NCBI GenBank assembly: GCA_947488905.1
Contig: CANLBJ010000002.1
Coordinates: forward strand, 248,001 to 312,000
DNA from: Ulvibacter algarum
Lineage (GTDB): Bacteria > Bacteroidota > Bacteroidia > Flavobacteriales > Flavobacteriaceae
Reading direction: 5' to 3'
DNA length: 64,000 nucleotides
Positions 44,014-52,823 of the stretch are shown in pieces. Position 1 is the stretch's first letter. Each line of letters begins with the position of its first letter. Under the pieces are notes generated by a model. That model made no database searches. It was given only the letters and a program-made list of their open reading frames with translations, and was not told where the DNA came from. Both the position numbers and the translations under genes were made by a program.

Positions 44014-45114
44014 ATGACAACAGACGTAGTACAAGCAAAAGAGCTTCATAAAATAGATCCAGTATTTGGTCAATTATCTTTTGATAATCACGAGCAAATT
44101 GTTTTTTGCAATGACAAAGATACCGGTTTAAAAGCAATAATAGGGATACATAATACTGTTTTAGGACCTGCACTAGGAGGTACTAGAATGTGGAATTATG
44201 CTAGTGAGTGGGACGCAGTAAATGACGTTTTAAGACTTTCTAGAGGAATGACTTTTAAGTCTGCCATTACAGGTTTGAATCTTGGTGGTGGTAAAGCCGT
44301 TATTATTGGAGATGCAAAAACACAAAAAACACCAGAATTAATGTTGAAATTTGGTGAGTTTGTACACTCATTAAGTGGTAGATACATAACTGCAGAAGAT
44401 GTAGGTATGGCAACAAGTGATATGGATCTTGTAAGAACGGTTACTCCTTATGTAACTGGTATCTCTGAAGAAAAAGGAGGTGCAGGTAATCCATCACCAA
44501 TCACAGCTTATGGTGTGTTTATGGGGATGAAAGCTGCTGCTAAGTATAAATTTGGTAGTGATGTTCTTGAAGATAAAGTAGTCTATGTAGAAGGGATAGG
44601 TAATGTAGGAGAGTCACTAGTAGAGCACTTGACTAATGAAGGTGCAAAAGTTGTGATTTCTGATATTAATCAAGGTCGTCTAGAAGAAGTAAGAGATCGC
44701 TATAGTGCAAAAATTTACACGGGTAGTGATTTATATTCTGAAAAGATGGATATCTATGCACCTTGTGCTCTAGGAGCAACAGTAAATGATGTTTCTATAA
44801 ACAAACTAAGAGCAAAAGTGATTGCAGGAGCGGCTAATAACCAGCTAGCAAATGAAGTTGTTCACGGTAAAATGTTAAAAGACAGAGGTATTGCTTATGC
44901 ACCAGACTTCTTGATTAACGCTGGCGGAATAATTAATGTATATGCTGAGTTAGAAAACTACGGTAAACAAGAGATCATTAGAAAGACTGAAAACATCTAT
45001 AATACTACGTTAGAGATTTTTAGTAAAGCAGATGCTTCTGGTATAACAACACATCAAGCAGCATTAGCAATTGCACAAGCAAGAATTGATGCAAGAAAAG
45101 CAGAAAACAAATAG
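44014..45114 (+). CDS. Leucine/glutamate-type amino acid dehydrogenase
   Basis: A 366-residue NAD(P)-dependent dehydrogenase of the Glu/Leu/Phe/Val family. Conserved pieces are GGTRMWNY (55-62), the substrate lysine Lys82 (MTFKSAITGLNLGGGK) and catalytic Lys94, SAEDV-like TAEDVGMATSDMD (about 126-138), and the nucleotide motif GIGNVG (194-199). The size and sequence best fit leucine or valine dehydrogenase rather than hexameric glutamate dehydrogenase, but substrate is not certain. A good promoter lies upstream and a strong terminator just after the gene. Confidence 0.92.
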   Translation: MTTDVVQAKELHKIDPVFGQLSFDNHEQIVFCNDKDTGLKAIIGIHNTVLGPALGGTRMWNYASEWDAVNDVLRLSRGMTFKSAITGLNLGGGKAVIIGDAKTQKTPELMLKFGEFVHSLSGRYITAEDVGMATSDMDLVRTVTPYVTGISEEKGGAGNPSPITAYGVFMGMKAAAKYKFGSDVLEDKVVYVEGIGNVGESLVEHLTNEGAKVVISDINQGRLEEVRDRYSAKIYTGSDLYSEKMDIYAPCALGATVNDVSINKLRAKVIAGAANNQLANEVVHGKMLKDRGIAYAPDFLINAGGIINVYAELENYGKQEIIRKTENIYNTTLEIFSKADASGITTHQAALAIAQARIDARKAENK

Positions 45115-45145
45115 ATGCATTAAGCAATAAATAACCTTATATTTG

Positions 45146-45180
45146 CAGCACGTAAGAAATCCTTGCGTGCTGTTTTTTTT
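45146..45180 (+). terminator. Intrinsic terminator after the dehydrogenase
   Basis: An 11-bp stem (CAGCACGTAAG/CTTGCGTGCTG with one G-U pair) and a 5-base loop are followed by eight T. A TATATTTG box (45138-45145) abuts its left arm, so the same hairpin could be the leader of the next transcript. Confidence 0.88.
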
Positions 45181-45240
45181 TATAGACCCGTGTTTCGGTT
45201 GTATCAAATTTCCGAAGCACTAAAAAAAGTTCTTTTAAAT

Positions 45241-46185
45241 ATGCTTACCAGAAGACATATACGTATTAAAGTTGTACAATCTATTTATGCTTTTGACCAG
45301 ACCGAAACTCGTGACCTGGACAAACAAGAGAAGTTTTTACATTATAGTATAGACCAGATGCACGATCTTTATGTGCTATTACTGCAAGTGCTTGTAGAGA
45401 TGCAAAAACGAGAAGAAGCACATACAAAAAAATCACAGCAAAAGCATCTAGCAACAGATAGCGAGAAAAACCCTAGTAGAAACTTTATTGATAATAAACT
45501 GATAGACTTGATAGCTTTTCATCAAGGGCTACAAGAAACAATACACAATAGAAAGTTAGATTACTGGTCACTAGATGATGAGTATATCACGATTTTATTA
45601 AATGATTTACGTAAGCGTGATTTTTATGCTAAGTACTTAAACCTTGATAAGCCTAATTTTGCAGAGGATAAAGAGTTTGCAGTGAGAGTTTATAAAGAAG
45701 TGATCGCTCCTAATGAGAAACTTTACGATTATCTTGAAGATAAGCGTCTTACTTGGGTAGATGATTTTGCTATTGTAAACACTGCTTTAGTAAAAGTTTT
45801 AAATAAACTAAAGGAGTCTAACGCAGAGTCATCATTAATACCAGATTTGTATAAAAATGAGGATGATCGCGAGTATGCAACTAACTTGTTTAGAAAAGTA
45901 GTACTTAATGACGAGAAGCTTTCTGGTATGGTAGAAGGTAAAACCCCAAACTGGGATCAAGATCGTATTGCAGATATAGATATGATTATCATTAAAATGG
46001 GAATTGCAGAGTTTTTGTATTTTCCGTCAATACCAACTAGAGCAACTATTAATGAGTATCTTGAGATAGCAAAAGAATACTCTACCCCTAAGAGTAGTAT
46101 ATTTATTAACGGTATTCTTGATAAACTTGTTAAAGAATTAACAGCATCTAAAGAACTTAATAAAATAGGGAGAGGACTTCTTTAA
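45241..46185 (+). CDS. nusB: Transcription antitermination factor NusB family
   Basis: A 314-residue protein starting at ATG 45241 (MLTRRHIRIKVVQSIYAFDQ). An in-frame TTG at 45163 lies within the upstream terminator and is not a credible start. The N-terminal RRHIRIKVVQ and C-terminal DMIIIKMGIAEFLYF...TRATINEYLEIAKEYS are the NusB signatures. It is roughly twice the length of E. coli NusB; the long form with an extra N-terminal/middle region is typical of Bacteroidetes. It acts in antitermination of rRNA transcription. The DUF1573 gene follows 54 bases on. Confidence 0.92.
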   Translation: MLTRRHIRIKVVQSIYAFDQTETRDLDKQEKFLHYSIDQMHDLYVLLLQVLVEMQKREEAHTKKSQQKHLATDSEKNPSRNFIDNKLIDLIAFHQGLQETIHNRKLDYWSLDDEYITILLNDLRKRDFYAKYLNLDKPNFAEDKEFAVRVYKEVIAPNEKLYDYLEDKRLTWVDDFAIVNTALVKVLNKLKESNAESSLIPDLYKNEDDREYATNLFRKVVLNDEKLSGMVEGKTPNWDQDRIADIDMIIIKMGIAEFLYFPSIPTRATINEYLEIAKEYSTPKSSIFINGILDKLVKELTASKELNKIGRGLL

Positions 46186-46239
46186 AACCGAAATTATTAG
46201 TATTTTTACGCCGCTTAAAAAAAATTTAAATTTATTATT

Positions 46240-46713
46240 ATGAAAAAATCAATCTTATTAGTAGCAATACTAGCAGCCTTCACTTTTACTTCTTGTAAAG
46301 AAAACGCAGCAGACAAAGTAAACGTAGATAACGTAGCAGAAGCTGCAGATCGTGATGCAACAGCAGGTAATTTTCCTAAAATGGAGTTTACTACACCAGT
46401 TCACGATTTTGGAAATATAGTACAAGGAACACCAGTAGAGCACAAATTTACATTCAAGAATACAGGTAATGCACCTCTTGTTATTGTAGATGCAAAATCT
46501 AGTTGTGGTTGTACAGTACCAGAATTTACTAAAGAGCCAGTAGCACCAGGTGCAACAGGAGAGCTTTTAGTAAAATTTAACGGTAGTGGTAAAAATCAAG
46601 TAAGTAAAACAGTTACTGTAACTGCAAACACTGCTACTGGAAAAGAAACTATTAGTATTAAAGCTTTTGTTGAAGCTAAAGATGCACCTGCAGGAAGCAG
46701 CGTAATTCAATAA
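46240..46713 (+). CDS. DUF1573 lipoprotein
   Basis: A 157-residue lipoprotein: signal peptide MKKSILLVAILAAFTFTSC with lipobox FTSC. The mature part is one DUF1573 immunoglobulin-like domain with HDFGNIVQGTPVEHKFTFKN, KSSCGCTVPEF (two Cys) and GATGELLVKFNGSGK. The family is widespread in Bacteroidetes; its role is unknown. It lies between nusB and yajC with 27 bases to yajC, and this order suggests cotranscription. Confidence 0.9.
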   Translation: MKKSILLVAILAAFTFTSCKENAADKVNVDNVAEAADRDATAGNFPKMEFTTPVHDFGNIVQGTPVEHKFTFKNTGNAPLVIVDAKSSCGCTVPEFTKEPVAPGATGELLVKFNGSGKNQVSKTVTVTANTATGKETISIKAFVEAKDAPAGSSVIQ

Positions 46714-46740
46714 GCTAACAAAATAACATAAAACAACATA

Positions 46741-47034
46741 ATGGGAGATATCACAAGTTTTTTACCAATGATCCTTTTATTTGCAGTAATGTATCTGTTT
46801 TTGATACGTCCGCAAATGAAGAAGCAAAAGAAAGAAAAAACCTTTGCTACAGAGCTTAAAAAAGGAGATAAAGTAGTTACTAAAAGTGGACTACACGGTA
46901 AGATATTAGATCTTAATGCAGACGGAACTTGTATTTTAGAATCTGGTGCAGGAAAATTAAAGTTTGAAACTTCTGCTCTATCTATGGATATGAGTGCTAA
47001 GTTAAACGCTCCTTTAGTTACCAAAGAGAAATAG
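46741..47034 (+). CDS. yajC: Preprotein translocase subunit YajC
   Basis: A 97-residue inner-membrane protein with one N-terminal membrane helix (FLPMILLFAVMYLFLI) followed by RPQMKKQKKEK and a short cytosolic barrel (LKKGDKVVTKSGLHGKI). It matches YajC, which associates with SecDF and the Sec channel. secDF is not adjacent. A terminator follows, so it ends the unit with nusB and the DUF1573 gene. Confidence 0.95.
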   Translation: MGDITSFLPMILLFAVMYLFLIRPQMKKQKKEKTFATELKKGDKVVTKSGLHGKILDLNADGTCILESGAGKLKFETSALSMDMSAKLNAPLVTKEK

Positions 47035-47060
47035 TCTCACATTGATTACATTTACAAAAA

Positions 47061-47090
47061 AGCCGCTTCTTTAAAAGAAGCGGCTTTTTT
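47061..47090 (+). terminator. Intrinsic terminator after yajC
   Basis: A perfect 11-bp stem (AGCCGCTTCTT/AAGAAGCGGCT) with a 3-base loop is followed by a T run. An A run before it allows use from the minus strand too. Confidence 0.9.
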
Positions 47091-47130
47091 AGTAAGTAGT
47101 ATTTGGTGAGTAGTGATCAGCTTCTGTGTT

Positions 47131-47427
47131 TTATCGCAACACCAACTTTCTAACCACCTCTTTCTGCATTTTACCATTTAATAGATCTATAATCTTTAGT
47201 TTACCGTAACTTAACTCTTCTCTTAATACAGAAGAGCTTAAAGAGACATATAGTGTGTCTCGATCTAGTACAACACCTGTAGTATATTTTACAATAGGAG
47301 GCCCCATCACAGACTCCCAAGCTTGTGTTACAGATACTTGATCTAGCCCTTGGTTAAGTCTATTTGATTTTATAAATTCTTGAACGACACTCTTGATATC
47401 GCGCTCTCCGTTTTGTCTTTTTGCCAT
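47131..47427 (-). CDS. DUF721 (DciA-like) protein
   Basis: A 98-residue protein with start at ATG 47427 (MAKRQNGERDIKSVVQEF); the frame is open 10 codons further upstream but the shorter form fits the family. The core has LDQVSVTQAWESVMGPPIVKYT and LSSSVLREELSYGKLKIIDLLN, the DUF721 pattern. Distant relatives (DciA) load the replicative helicase. The neighbouring lipoprotein and recF lie upstream on the same strand, which is a common setting for this family near recF. Confidence 0.85.
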   Translation of the reverse strand: MAKRQNGERDIKSVVQEFIKSNRLNQGLDQVSVTQAWESVMGPPIVKYTTGVVLDRDTLYVSLSSSVLREELSYGKLKIIDLLNGKMQKEVVRKLVLR

Positions 47428-47501
47428 ATTTTTTACCCATATTTCGACTCTGCTCAATATAAACTTCGCAGAAAATCTTGTTTATTACTCACGCGAGTGA
47501 A

Positions 47502-47924
47502 TTATTTAGTTTTTAGAGAGAAAGGAATAAACGTTTTATACGTGTATATTTTACCATCCCTATTTTTAACTCTCATTTCATTTTTAGTTAAAGATAAGAC
47601 TTCTTCTTCCCAAGTGTCAAAAGATGTTTTGTAATTTAAAAATAAATATGCTCCTTCTTTAATAGTAAACTCTTCTGTTAATCCTGTACTTATAAATGTA
47701 CCGTTAAATTGTGGTTTTACTTTTGTTCTTGTACCGCTTTTACCAGTCACGTCTATGAAGTCTACCACAGGGTTTACGGTAAAGTTTTTTTCTGTACCAT
47801 CTTTGAGAGTCACACTTGTGATCTCCCAGTAGCCATTTAAGTCTTCTGTTTGCATAGGGGAGGAGCAGCTAGTAAGTATAGCTGTCGCGAAAATAACAAG
47901 GGTGCAAATGCTTTGAAGTTTCAT
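47502..47924 (-). CDS. Lipocalin-like lipoprotein
   Basis: A 140-residue lipoprotein: signal peptide with lipobox LTSC (MKLQSICTLVIFATAILTSC). The mature part opens LNGYWEITSVTLKDGTEKNF, the G-x-W lipocalin-like signature of Bacteroidetes, and continues as a beta barrel. It lies 2 bases from the end of recF, so it is almost certainly in the same transcription unit, with the DUF721 gene next. The ligand is unknown. Confidence 0.8.
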   Translation of the reverse strand: MKLQSICTLVIFATAILTSCSSPMQTEDLNGYWEITSVTLKDGTEKNFTVNPVVDFIDVTGKSGTRTKVKPQFNGTFISTGLTEEFTIKEGAYLFLNYKTSFDTWEEEVLSLTKNEMRVKNRDGKIYTYKTFIPFSLKTK

Positions 47925-47926
47925 TT

Positions 47927-49006
47927 TTATAATTTAAAAAATTTATAACTCTGGCTTACTTTTTTGACAACTGCCTCAGTTCTGTCTGCGTGTGTGTCAC
48001 TAATAAAAAGCTGCCCAAAGTTCTCGTCATCTACTAACTTGATAATATGTGCTACGCGCTCTTCGTCAAGTTTATCAAAGATATCGTCTAGTAATAGAAT
48101 AGGGTTTACATTATGTAAGTTTTTAATAAACTCAAACTGCGCCAACTTTAAAGCAACCAAAAATGATTTCTGCTGCCCTTGACTCCCAAATTTCTTAATA
48201 GGGTGCCCATCTATGTTAAAGATTAAATCATCTTTATGAACACCAACAGAGGTGTATTGAGACATTTTATCTTTGGTCACATTCTCTTTTAATAGGGCAT
48301 CCATCGCTCCCTCTGAGAGTTGACTCTTGTAATCGAGTCCTACGGTTTCTGTACCACTAGAGATGGCTGCATATTTTTCTAAAAAAATAGGAGTAAACTC
48401 GTTTAAGAATTCCTTTCTGCTATTGTGTATACGTTCGCCTAGTTCGCTTAACTGTAAATCATAAACTTCTAGAGTATCTTTATTCCAGGTATGGTTTACA
48501 GCAAAATATTTAAGTAAAGAATTACGCTGTACTAAAATCTTACCATAAGAGATAATGTCTTTAAGGTAGCTTGAGTTTCCTTGTGAGATGACACCATCTA
48601 TAAACTTACGGCGGGTGTCGCTGCCTTCTACAATAAGATCTCTGTCTGCGGGAGATATGATTACTAAAGGCAAGAAGCCTATGTGGTCACTAAACCTGTC
48701 GTAGGCTTTTCCGTTTCTTTTTATTATTTTTTTCTGTCCTTTTTTTGCGCTTACTACTATTTTTTCTGAGCGTTCTTTCTTGTCATATTGTCCTTCTACC
48801 ACAAAAAATTCTTCACCATGTCTAATGTTCTGGCTAGTAATAGGATTAAAGTAGCTTTTACCAAAACTTAAATGATAGATTGCATCCAGTGCATTGGTCT
48901 TTCCTACACCATTATGACCGGTAAAACAATTAATGTTTGGGTCAAACTCAAAAGTTTGAGCTTCAAAATTTTTATAGTTTAAAAGAGAGATGTTTTTTAA
49001 TGTCAT
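47927..49006 (-). CDS. recF: DNA replication/repair protein RecF
   Basis: A 359-residue SMC-like ATPase. The N-terminal [17 protein letters not shown] and Walker A GHNGVGKT (30-37), the RecF signature [16 protein letters not shown] (about 272-287) and Walker [14 protein letters not shown] (about 300-312) are all present. It loads RecA at gapped DNA with RecO and RecR. Length is normal. It heads a minus-strand unit with a lipocalin lipoprotein and the DUF721 gene. Confidence 0.96.
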   Translation of the reverse strand: MTLKNISLLNYKNFEAQTFEFDPNINCFTGHNGVGKTNALDAIYHLSFGKSYFNPITSQNIRHGEEFFVVEGQYDKKERSEKIVVSAKKGQKKIIKRNGKAYDRFSDHIGFLPLVIISPADRDLIVEGSDTRRKFIDGVISQGNSSYLKDIISYGKILVQRNSLLKYFAVNHTWNKDTLEVYDLQLSELGERIHNSRKEFLNEFTPIFLEKYAAISSGTETVGLDYKSQLSEGAMDALLKENVTKDKMSQYTSVGVHKDDLIFNIDGHPIKKFGSQGQQKSFLVALKLAQFEFIKNLHNVNPILLLDDIFDKLDEERVAHIIKLVDDENFGQLFISDTHADRTEAVVKKVSQSYKFFKL

Positions 49007-49156
49007 ATATATCAGTGGGTTGCGACGATGTGGGTGTCAAATATTTCACATTTCCGAAGCAAAAAAAGTGGACTACAAAAATATCTAAAATAAGGAATAA
49101 TTTATCTTTTAAATTGATATAAAAATTTTATTTTTGCCCGACAATAAACCAATACT

Positions 49157-49921
49157 ATGGCTACATATAAAAAAAGAGGATATAAACCGAAGACGAAAGT
49201 TGAGAAGCAAGAAGAGTTTGAGGATGATAGCACAACTGCAGAGGTGTTTAACACCTTAGATGAAGGTGCAAACAAAACTGAAGCTTGGGTTGAGAAAAAC
49301 CAAAAAGTGATTTTAGGTATAGTTGGTGCTATTGCAATATGCGTACTTGCATATTTAGCTTACGAGCAGTTTATACAAAAACCAAATGATGTAGAAGCGT
49401 CTAACGAGATCTACCAAGCACAAAAATATTATGAGCAAGCCTTAACGGCAGATGCATCAGACTCTTTATACTTACGTGCATTAAACGGTGGTGAAGGAAA
49501 GTTAGGTATGTTAGATATCATTAGCGAGTATGGTGGTACTAAGACAGGAAATATGGCAAAGTATTATGCAGGTGTTTCTTACTTAAACATGAATGACTAC
49601 TCTAATGCTATTAAATATCTTGATGATTTTAAGAGTGATGATGTTATTATTGGTGCAGTTGCAAAAGGTGCCTTAGGTGATGCTTTTGCTCAGTTAAACC
49701 AAAAAGAAGATGCTCTTAAGTATTATGAGCAAGCAGCTACAATGAATGATAATGAGTTTACAGCACCTAAATTTTTATTAAAAGCAGGAGTTCTTGCTTT
49801 AGATATGGGTAATGGTGGTACTGCAAAAAAGCATTTAACAACATTGACAGAAAAGTACCCTACATCTGCAGAAGCATTAAAAGCTGCTGCATACCTAGGT
49901 CAAGCTGAGGCGATGAACTAA
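49157..49921 (+). CDS. Membrane-anchored TPR protein (YfgM-like)
   Basis: A 254-residue protein. A charged cytosolic N-terminus (about 1-50) is followed by one membrane helix (VILGIVGAIAICVLAYLAYE, about 53-72), then a periplasmic TPR array with NMAKYYAGVSYLNMNDYSNA and AKGALGDAFAQLNQKEDALK. This resembles YfgM-type proteins associated with the Sec translocon and envelope assembly. ribH starts 61 bases downstream. A -7-like TATTTTTG box lies 31 bases before the start. Confidence 0.85.
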   Translation: MATYKKRGYKPKTKVEKQEEFEDDSTTAEVFNTLDEGANKTEAWVEKNQKVILGIVGAIAICVLAYLAYEQFIQKPNDVEASNEIYQAQKYYEQALTADASDSLYLRALNGGEGKLGMLDIISEYGGTKTGNMAKYYAGVSYLNMNDYSNAIKYLDDFKSDDVIIGAVAKGALGDAFAQLNQKEDALKYYEQAATMNDNEFTAPKFLLKAGVLALDMGNGGTAKKHLTTLTEKYPTSAEALKAAAYLGQAEAMN

Positions 49922-49982
49922 AAGTATACTCAAATAATTTTGAGTAATAAATTTAAATGATACCCGTTTGTACGGGCACGAG

Positions 49983-50480
49983 ATGGCTACAGTAAATAAA
50001 AATTTATCAGAATACGATAAGGCTACAATCCCAAACGCGAAAGATTTTCGGTTTGGGATTGTTGTTTCAGAATGGAATGATGATATCACAGAAGGTCTTT
50101 TTCAAGGAGCTTTTGATGCAATTTTAGATTGCGGTGGTATCAAAGAAAACATTGTAAGATGGAATGTTCCTGGAAGTTTTGAACTTATTTATGGTTGTAA
50201 AAAAATGCAACAAAGTTATGATATGCTAGATGCTGTTATAGCAATAGGTTCTGTGATACAAGGACAAACAAAACATTTTGATTTTGTTTGTGACGGTGTT
50301 ACGCAAGGCATTAAAGATCTTAATATACAAAGTGATATTCCTGTAATTTTCTGTGTACTTACAGATAATAATAAGCAACAGTCTCTAGACCGCAGTGGAG
50401 GTATACACGGTAACAAGGGTACAGAAGCAGCTATTGCGGCTATAAAGATGGCGCAGTTAAGAGTTGACGCTAAGTTTTAA
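49983..50480 (+). CDS. ribH: 6,7-dimethyl-8-ribityllumazine synthase
   Basis: A 165-residue enzyme that condenses 5-amino-6-ribitylaminouracil with dihydroxybutanone phosphate to make the riboflavin precursor. The start is ATG 49983 (MATVNKNLSEYD); an earlier TTG at 49968 is unlikely. Signature elements are FGIVVSEWNDDITEGLFQGA, NVPGSFELIYGCKK, IAIGSVIQGQTKHFDFV and NKGTEAAIAAIKMA. The length is typical for the 60-mer forming subunit. No other riboflavin genes or FMN riboswitch are seen here. Confidence 0.96.
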   Translation: MATVNKNLSEYDKATIPNAKDFRFGIVVSEWNDDITEGLFQGAFDAILDCGGIKENIVRWNVPGSFELIYGCKKMQQSYDMLDAVIAIGSVIQGQTKHFDFVCDGVTQGIKDLNIQSDIPVIFCVLTDNNKQQSLDRSGGIHGNKGTEAAIAAIKMAQLRVDAKF

Positions 50481-50485
50481 AAAGT

Positions 50486-50580
50486 AGAAGAAAGAAGTAA
50501 GACTTTTCGCGCTTGCTTTATCTCAAGTTTTATTAGACTTCATATTTTTTATCTTTCAGCGAAGTGGTCTTTCTTCTTTT
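50486..50580. repeat. Imperfect inverted-repeat element after ribH
   Basis: AGAAGAAAGAAGTAAGAC (50486-50503) and GGTCTTTCTTCT (about 50567-50578) are near-inverted ends of a ~95-bp element. The left end matches the one at 43718-43735 with one base different. It may act as a transcription-end hairpin. Confidence 0.5.
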
Positions 50581-50672
50581 TTCAAACCTTGGAATAATAA
50601 TTGTTTAAAAGAACAATGACGGGCTCTTTTAAGTCGTGATCATTTTGTTTATTTTTACTAAACTATATTATT

Positions 50673-50951
50673 ATGGGATTTTTAAAACGCACCAATAAAA
50701 AGTTTGATTATGCACCTCGTCACTACAGTAGTGACAAAGAGGGAAGTCCTTTTGCAATGGAACAAAAGTTTGATAAATTTCGTCATACAATAGGTTCTAG
50801 CAAAGGCTTAAAAGGTAATTTTACTCAGGCGATTTCAGAACTTAAAGATTCTAGATCGAGAGGCGCTAACAGAATTATCCTATTATTAATAGCAGTATTT
50901 GTTTTAATATTTCTGTGGATCATTGATTTTGATCTTTCTATCTTTTCATAA
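50673..50951 (+). CDS. Small membrane protein between ribH and mutL
   Basis: A 92-residue protein with a basic N-terminal part (FLKRTNKKFDYAPRHYSSDK) and a single C-terminal membrane helix (IILLLIAVFVLIFLWIIDF). It is conserved in the same place in other flavobacteria as far as I recall and is sometimes mislabelled as a riboflavin synthase subunit, which the sequence does not support. It ends 6 bases before mutL, so the two are probably cotranscribed. Function unknown. Confidence 0.7.
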   Translation: MGFLKRTNKKFDYAPRHYSSDKEGSPFAMEQKFDKFRHTIGSSKGLKGNFTQAISELKDSRSRGANRIILLLIAVFVLIFLWIIDFDLSIFS

Positions 50952-50957
50952 ACCCCT

Positions 50958-52823
50958 ATGACAAATCGCATCCAGTTACTACCGGATCATGTTGCTAACC
51001 AAATTGCCGCTGGAGAAGTAGTTCAAAGACCTGCTTCAGTAGTAAAAGAGCTGTTAGAGAACGCAATAGACGCCGGTGCGTCTAACATTACACTTGTAAT
51101 AAAAGATGCAGGTAAAACCCTTATTCAAGTTATTGATGATGGGATGGGAATGAATGTCACAGATGCTCGCCTAGCTTTTGAAAGGCACGCCACGTCAAAA
51201 ATAAAAGCCGCAGAAGATTTATTTGATTTACACACTAAAGGTTTTAGAGGAGAAGCATTAGCTTCTATTGCTGCAATTGCACATGTTGAGCTTAAAACTA
51301 AAACTGAAGAAGATGAAATAGGCACACAAATCTGTATTGAAGGTAGTGAAGTTACTAGCCAAGAGGTGGTTGTTACTCCCAAAGGTTCTACTATATCTGT
51401 TAAAAATCTTTTTTACAATATACCTGCAAGAAGAAATTTTTTAAAAAGTAACCCTGTTGAGACACGTCACATAATTGATGAATTTCATAGAGTAGCACTC
51501 GCACATCCAGATTTAGGTTTTACTATGATTAATAATGGGAGCGATGTTTTTAAGCTACCAAGTTCAAATCTTAGACAACGTATTGTAAATATTCACGGAA
51601 CAAAAACAAATGAAAAGTTGGTTCCAGTTACAGAAGAAACAGACATTTTAAAAGTAAATGGTTTTGTTATAAAACCAGAGTTTGCTAAAAAGAGCAGGGG
51701 AGACCAGTACTTTTTTGTAAATAATAGATTTATAAAAAGTCATTATTTGCATCATGCTGTAACAGCAGCTTTTCAAGGTTTAGTAAAAGATGGGGCACAA
51801 CCAGGATATTTTTTATTTTTAGATGTAGACCCTCAGTCTATTGATATTAATATACATCCTACAAAAACTGAAATTAAATTTGACGATGAGCATGCCATTT
51901 ATGCTATGCTTAGAGCCACAGTAAAACATAGTCTAGGGCAGTTTAATATTGCACCAGTTATCGATTTTAATAAAGATAATGGTTTTGAAACTCCCTATGA
52001 ATACAGTAAAAAAACTCCAAAAGCACCCACTATAGAGGTGGATAGAGATTTTAACCCATTTAAGACAGAAAAAGCAGAACCACGACAAAGCAACATTAGT
52101 TTTCCTTATAAACGAGAAAAAGCCCCTGCTTGGGAGGCAATGTATACAGGCTTAAAGAGTGAAACTTCTCTCATTGATGCAGACACAATTAATACAACTC
52201 ACTTGCAGTTTGAGAGTGACCCAGAAAATGCACGATTGTTTGATGAAACAGAGCAAGATAGTACGCACGGGACATTTCAGCTACAAAACAAGTATATAAT
52301 AAGTCCTATAAAAAGTGGTTTATTAGTGATACATCAACATCTCGCGCATCAACGTGTTTTGTATGAGGAGCTTTTAAAGAATATAACGGTCCAAGAGGCA
52401 GTGAGCCAACAATTGCTTTTTCCGTTAAGTTTGTCATTTACTAAAAATGAAGTGAAGGCTCTAGATGGGGTAAAAGAGCAGTTAGAGCACACAGGTTTTG
52501 TTTTTAGTAACTGGAAAGAAGATGAAGTAGAGGTTAGTGGTATTCCGGTTTCTGTATTAGAGAGTCAAGCTTCGGAAATTTTAAATATTTTGCTACAAGA
52601 TCTGCAAAATGAAGTGCCAGATGCATCTTTTAGTCTAAATGATTTGCTAGCAAAAAGTATGGCAAAAAGTATGGCTGTAAAAACAGGTGTTGCAATGCAT
52701 AAAAGTGAACAGGAACACTTAGTACACCAATTATTTGCTTGTAAAGAACCAAGTGTTTCGCCAGACAATAGACCTGTACTTATCACAATGGACGTTAATG
52801 ATTTTGATAAAAAATTTAACTAA
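50958..52823 (+). CDS. mutL: DNA mismatch repair protein MutL
   Basis: A 621-residue GHKL ATPase. The ATP site shows ELLENAIDAG (31-40, with Asn35 and Asp38) and GFRGEALASIAA. The middle has NNRFIKSH and HPTKTEIKF. The C-terminal dimerisation domain follows residue 430. The endonuclease motif DQHA-x2-E-x4-E of many MutL proteins reads HQHLAHQRVLYEE (His459 in place of Asp, Gln in place of the first Glu), so nicking activity is doubtful. It shares its final base with the next gene (TAATG overlap). Confidence 0.96.
   Translation: MTNRIQLLPDHVANQIAAGEVVQRPASVVKELLENAIDAGASNITLVIKDAGKTLIQVIDDGMGMNVTDARLAFERHATSKIKAAEDLFDLHTKGFRGEALASIAAIAHVELKTKTEEDEIGTQICIEGSEVTSQEVVVTPKGSTISVKNLFYNIPARRNFLKSNPVETRHIIDEFHRVALAHPDLGFTMINNGSDVFKLPSSNLRQRIVNIHGTKTNEKLVPVTEETDILKVNGFVIKPEFAKKSRGDQYFFVNNRFIKSHYLHHAVTAAFQGLVKDGAQPGYFLFLDVDPQSIDINIHPTKTEIKFDDEHAIYAMLRATVKHSLGQFNIAPVIDFNKDNGFETPYEYSKKTPKAPTIEVDRDFNPFKTEKAEPRQSNISFPYKREKAPAWEAMYTGLKSETSLIDADTINTTHLQFESDPENARLFDETEQDSTHGTFQLQNKYIISPIKSGLLVIHQHLAHQRVLYEELLKNITVQEAVSQQLLFPLSLSFTKNEVKALDGVKEQLEHTGFVFSNWKEDEVEVSGIPVSVLESQASEILNILLQDLQNEVPDASFSLNDLLAKSMAKSMAVKTGVAMHKSEQEHLVHQLFACKEPSVSPDNRPVLITMDVNDFDKKFN

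Noticed and set aside
45163-45240. TTG start that would extend NusB by 26 residues
   Set aside because: The TTG lies inside a terminator hairpin and the extension does not resemble NusB; ATG 45241 opens the conserved part.
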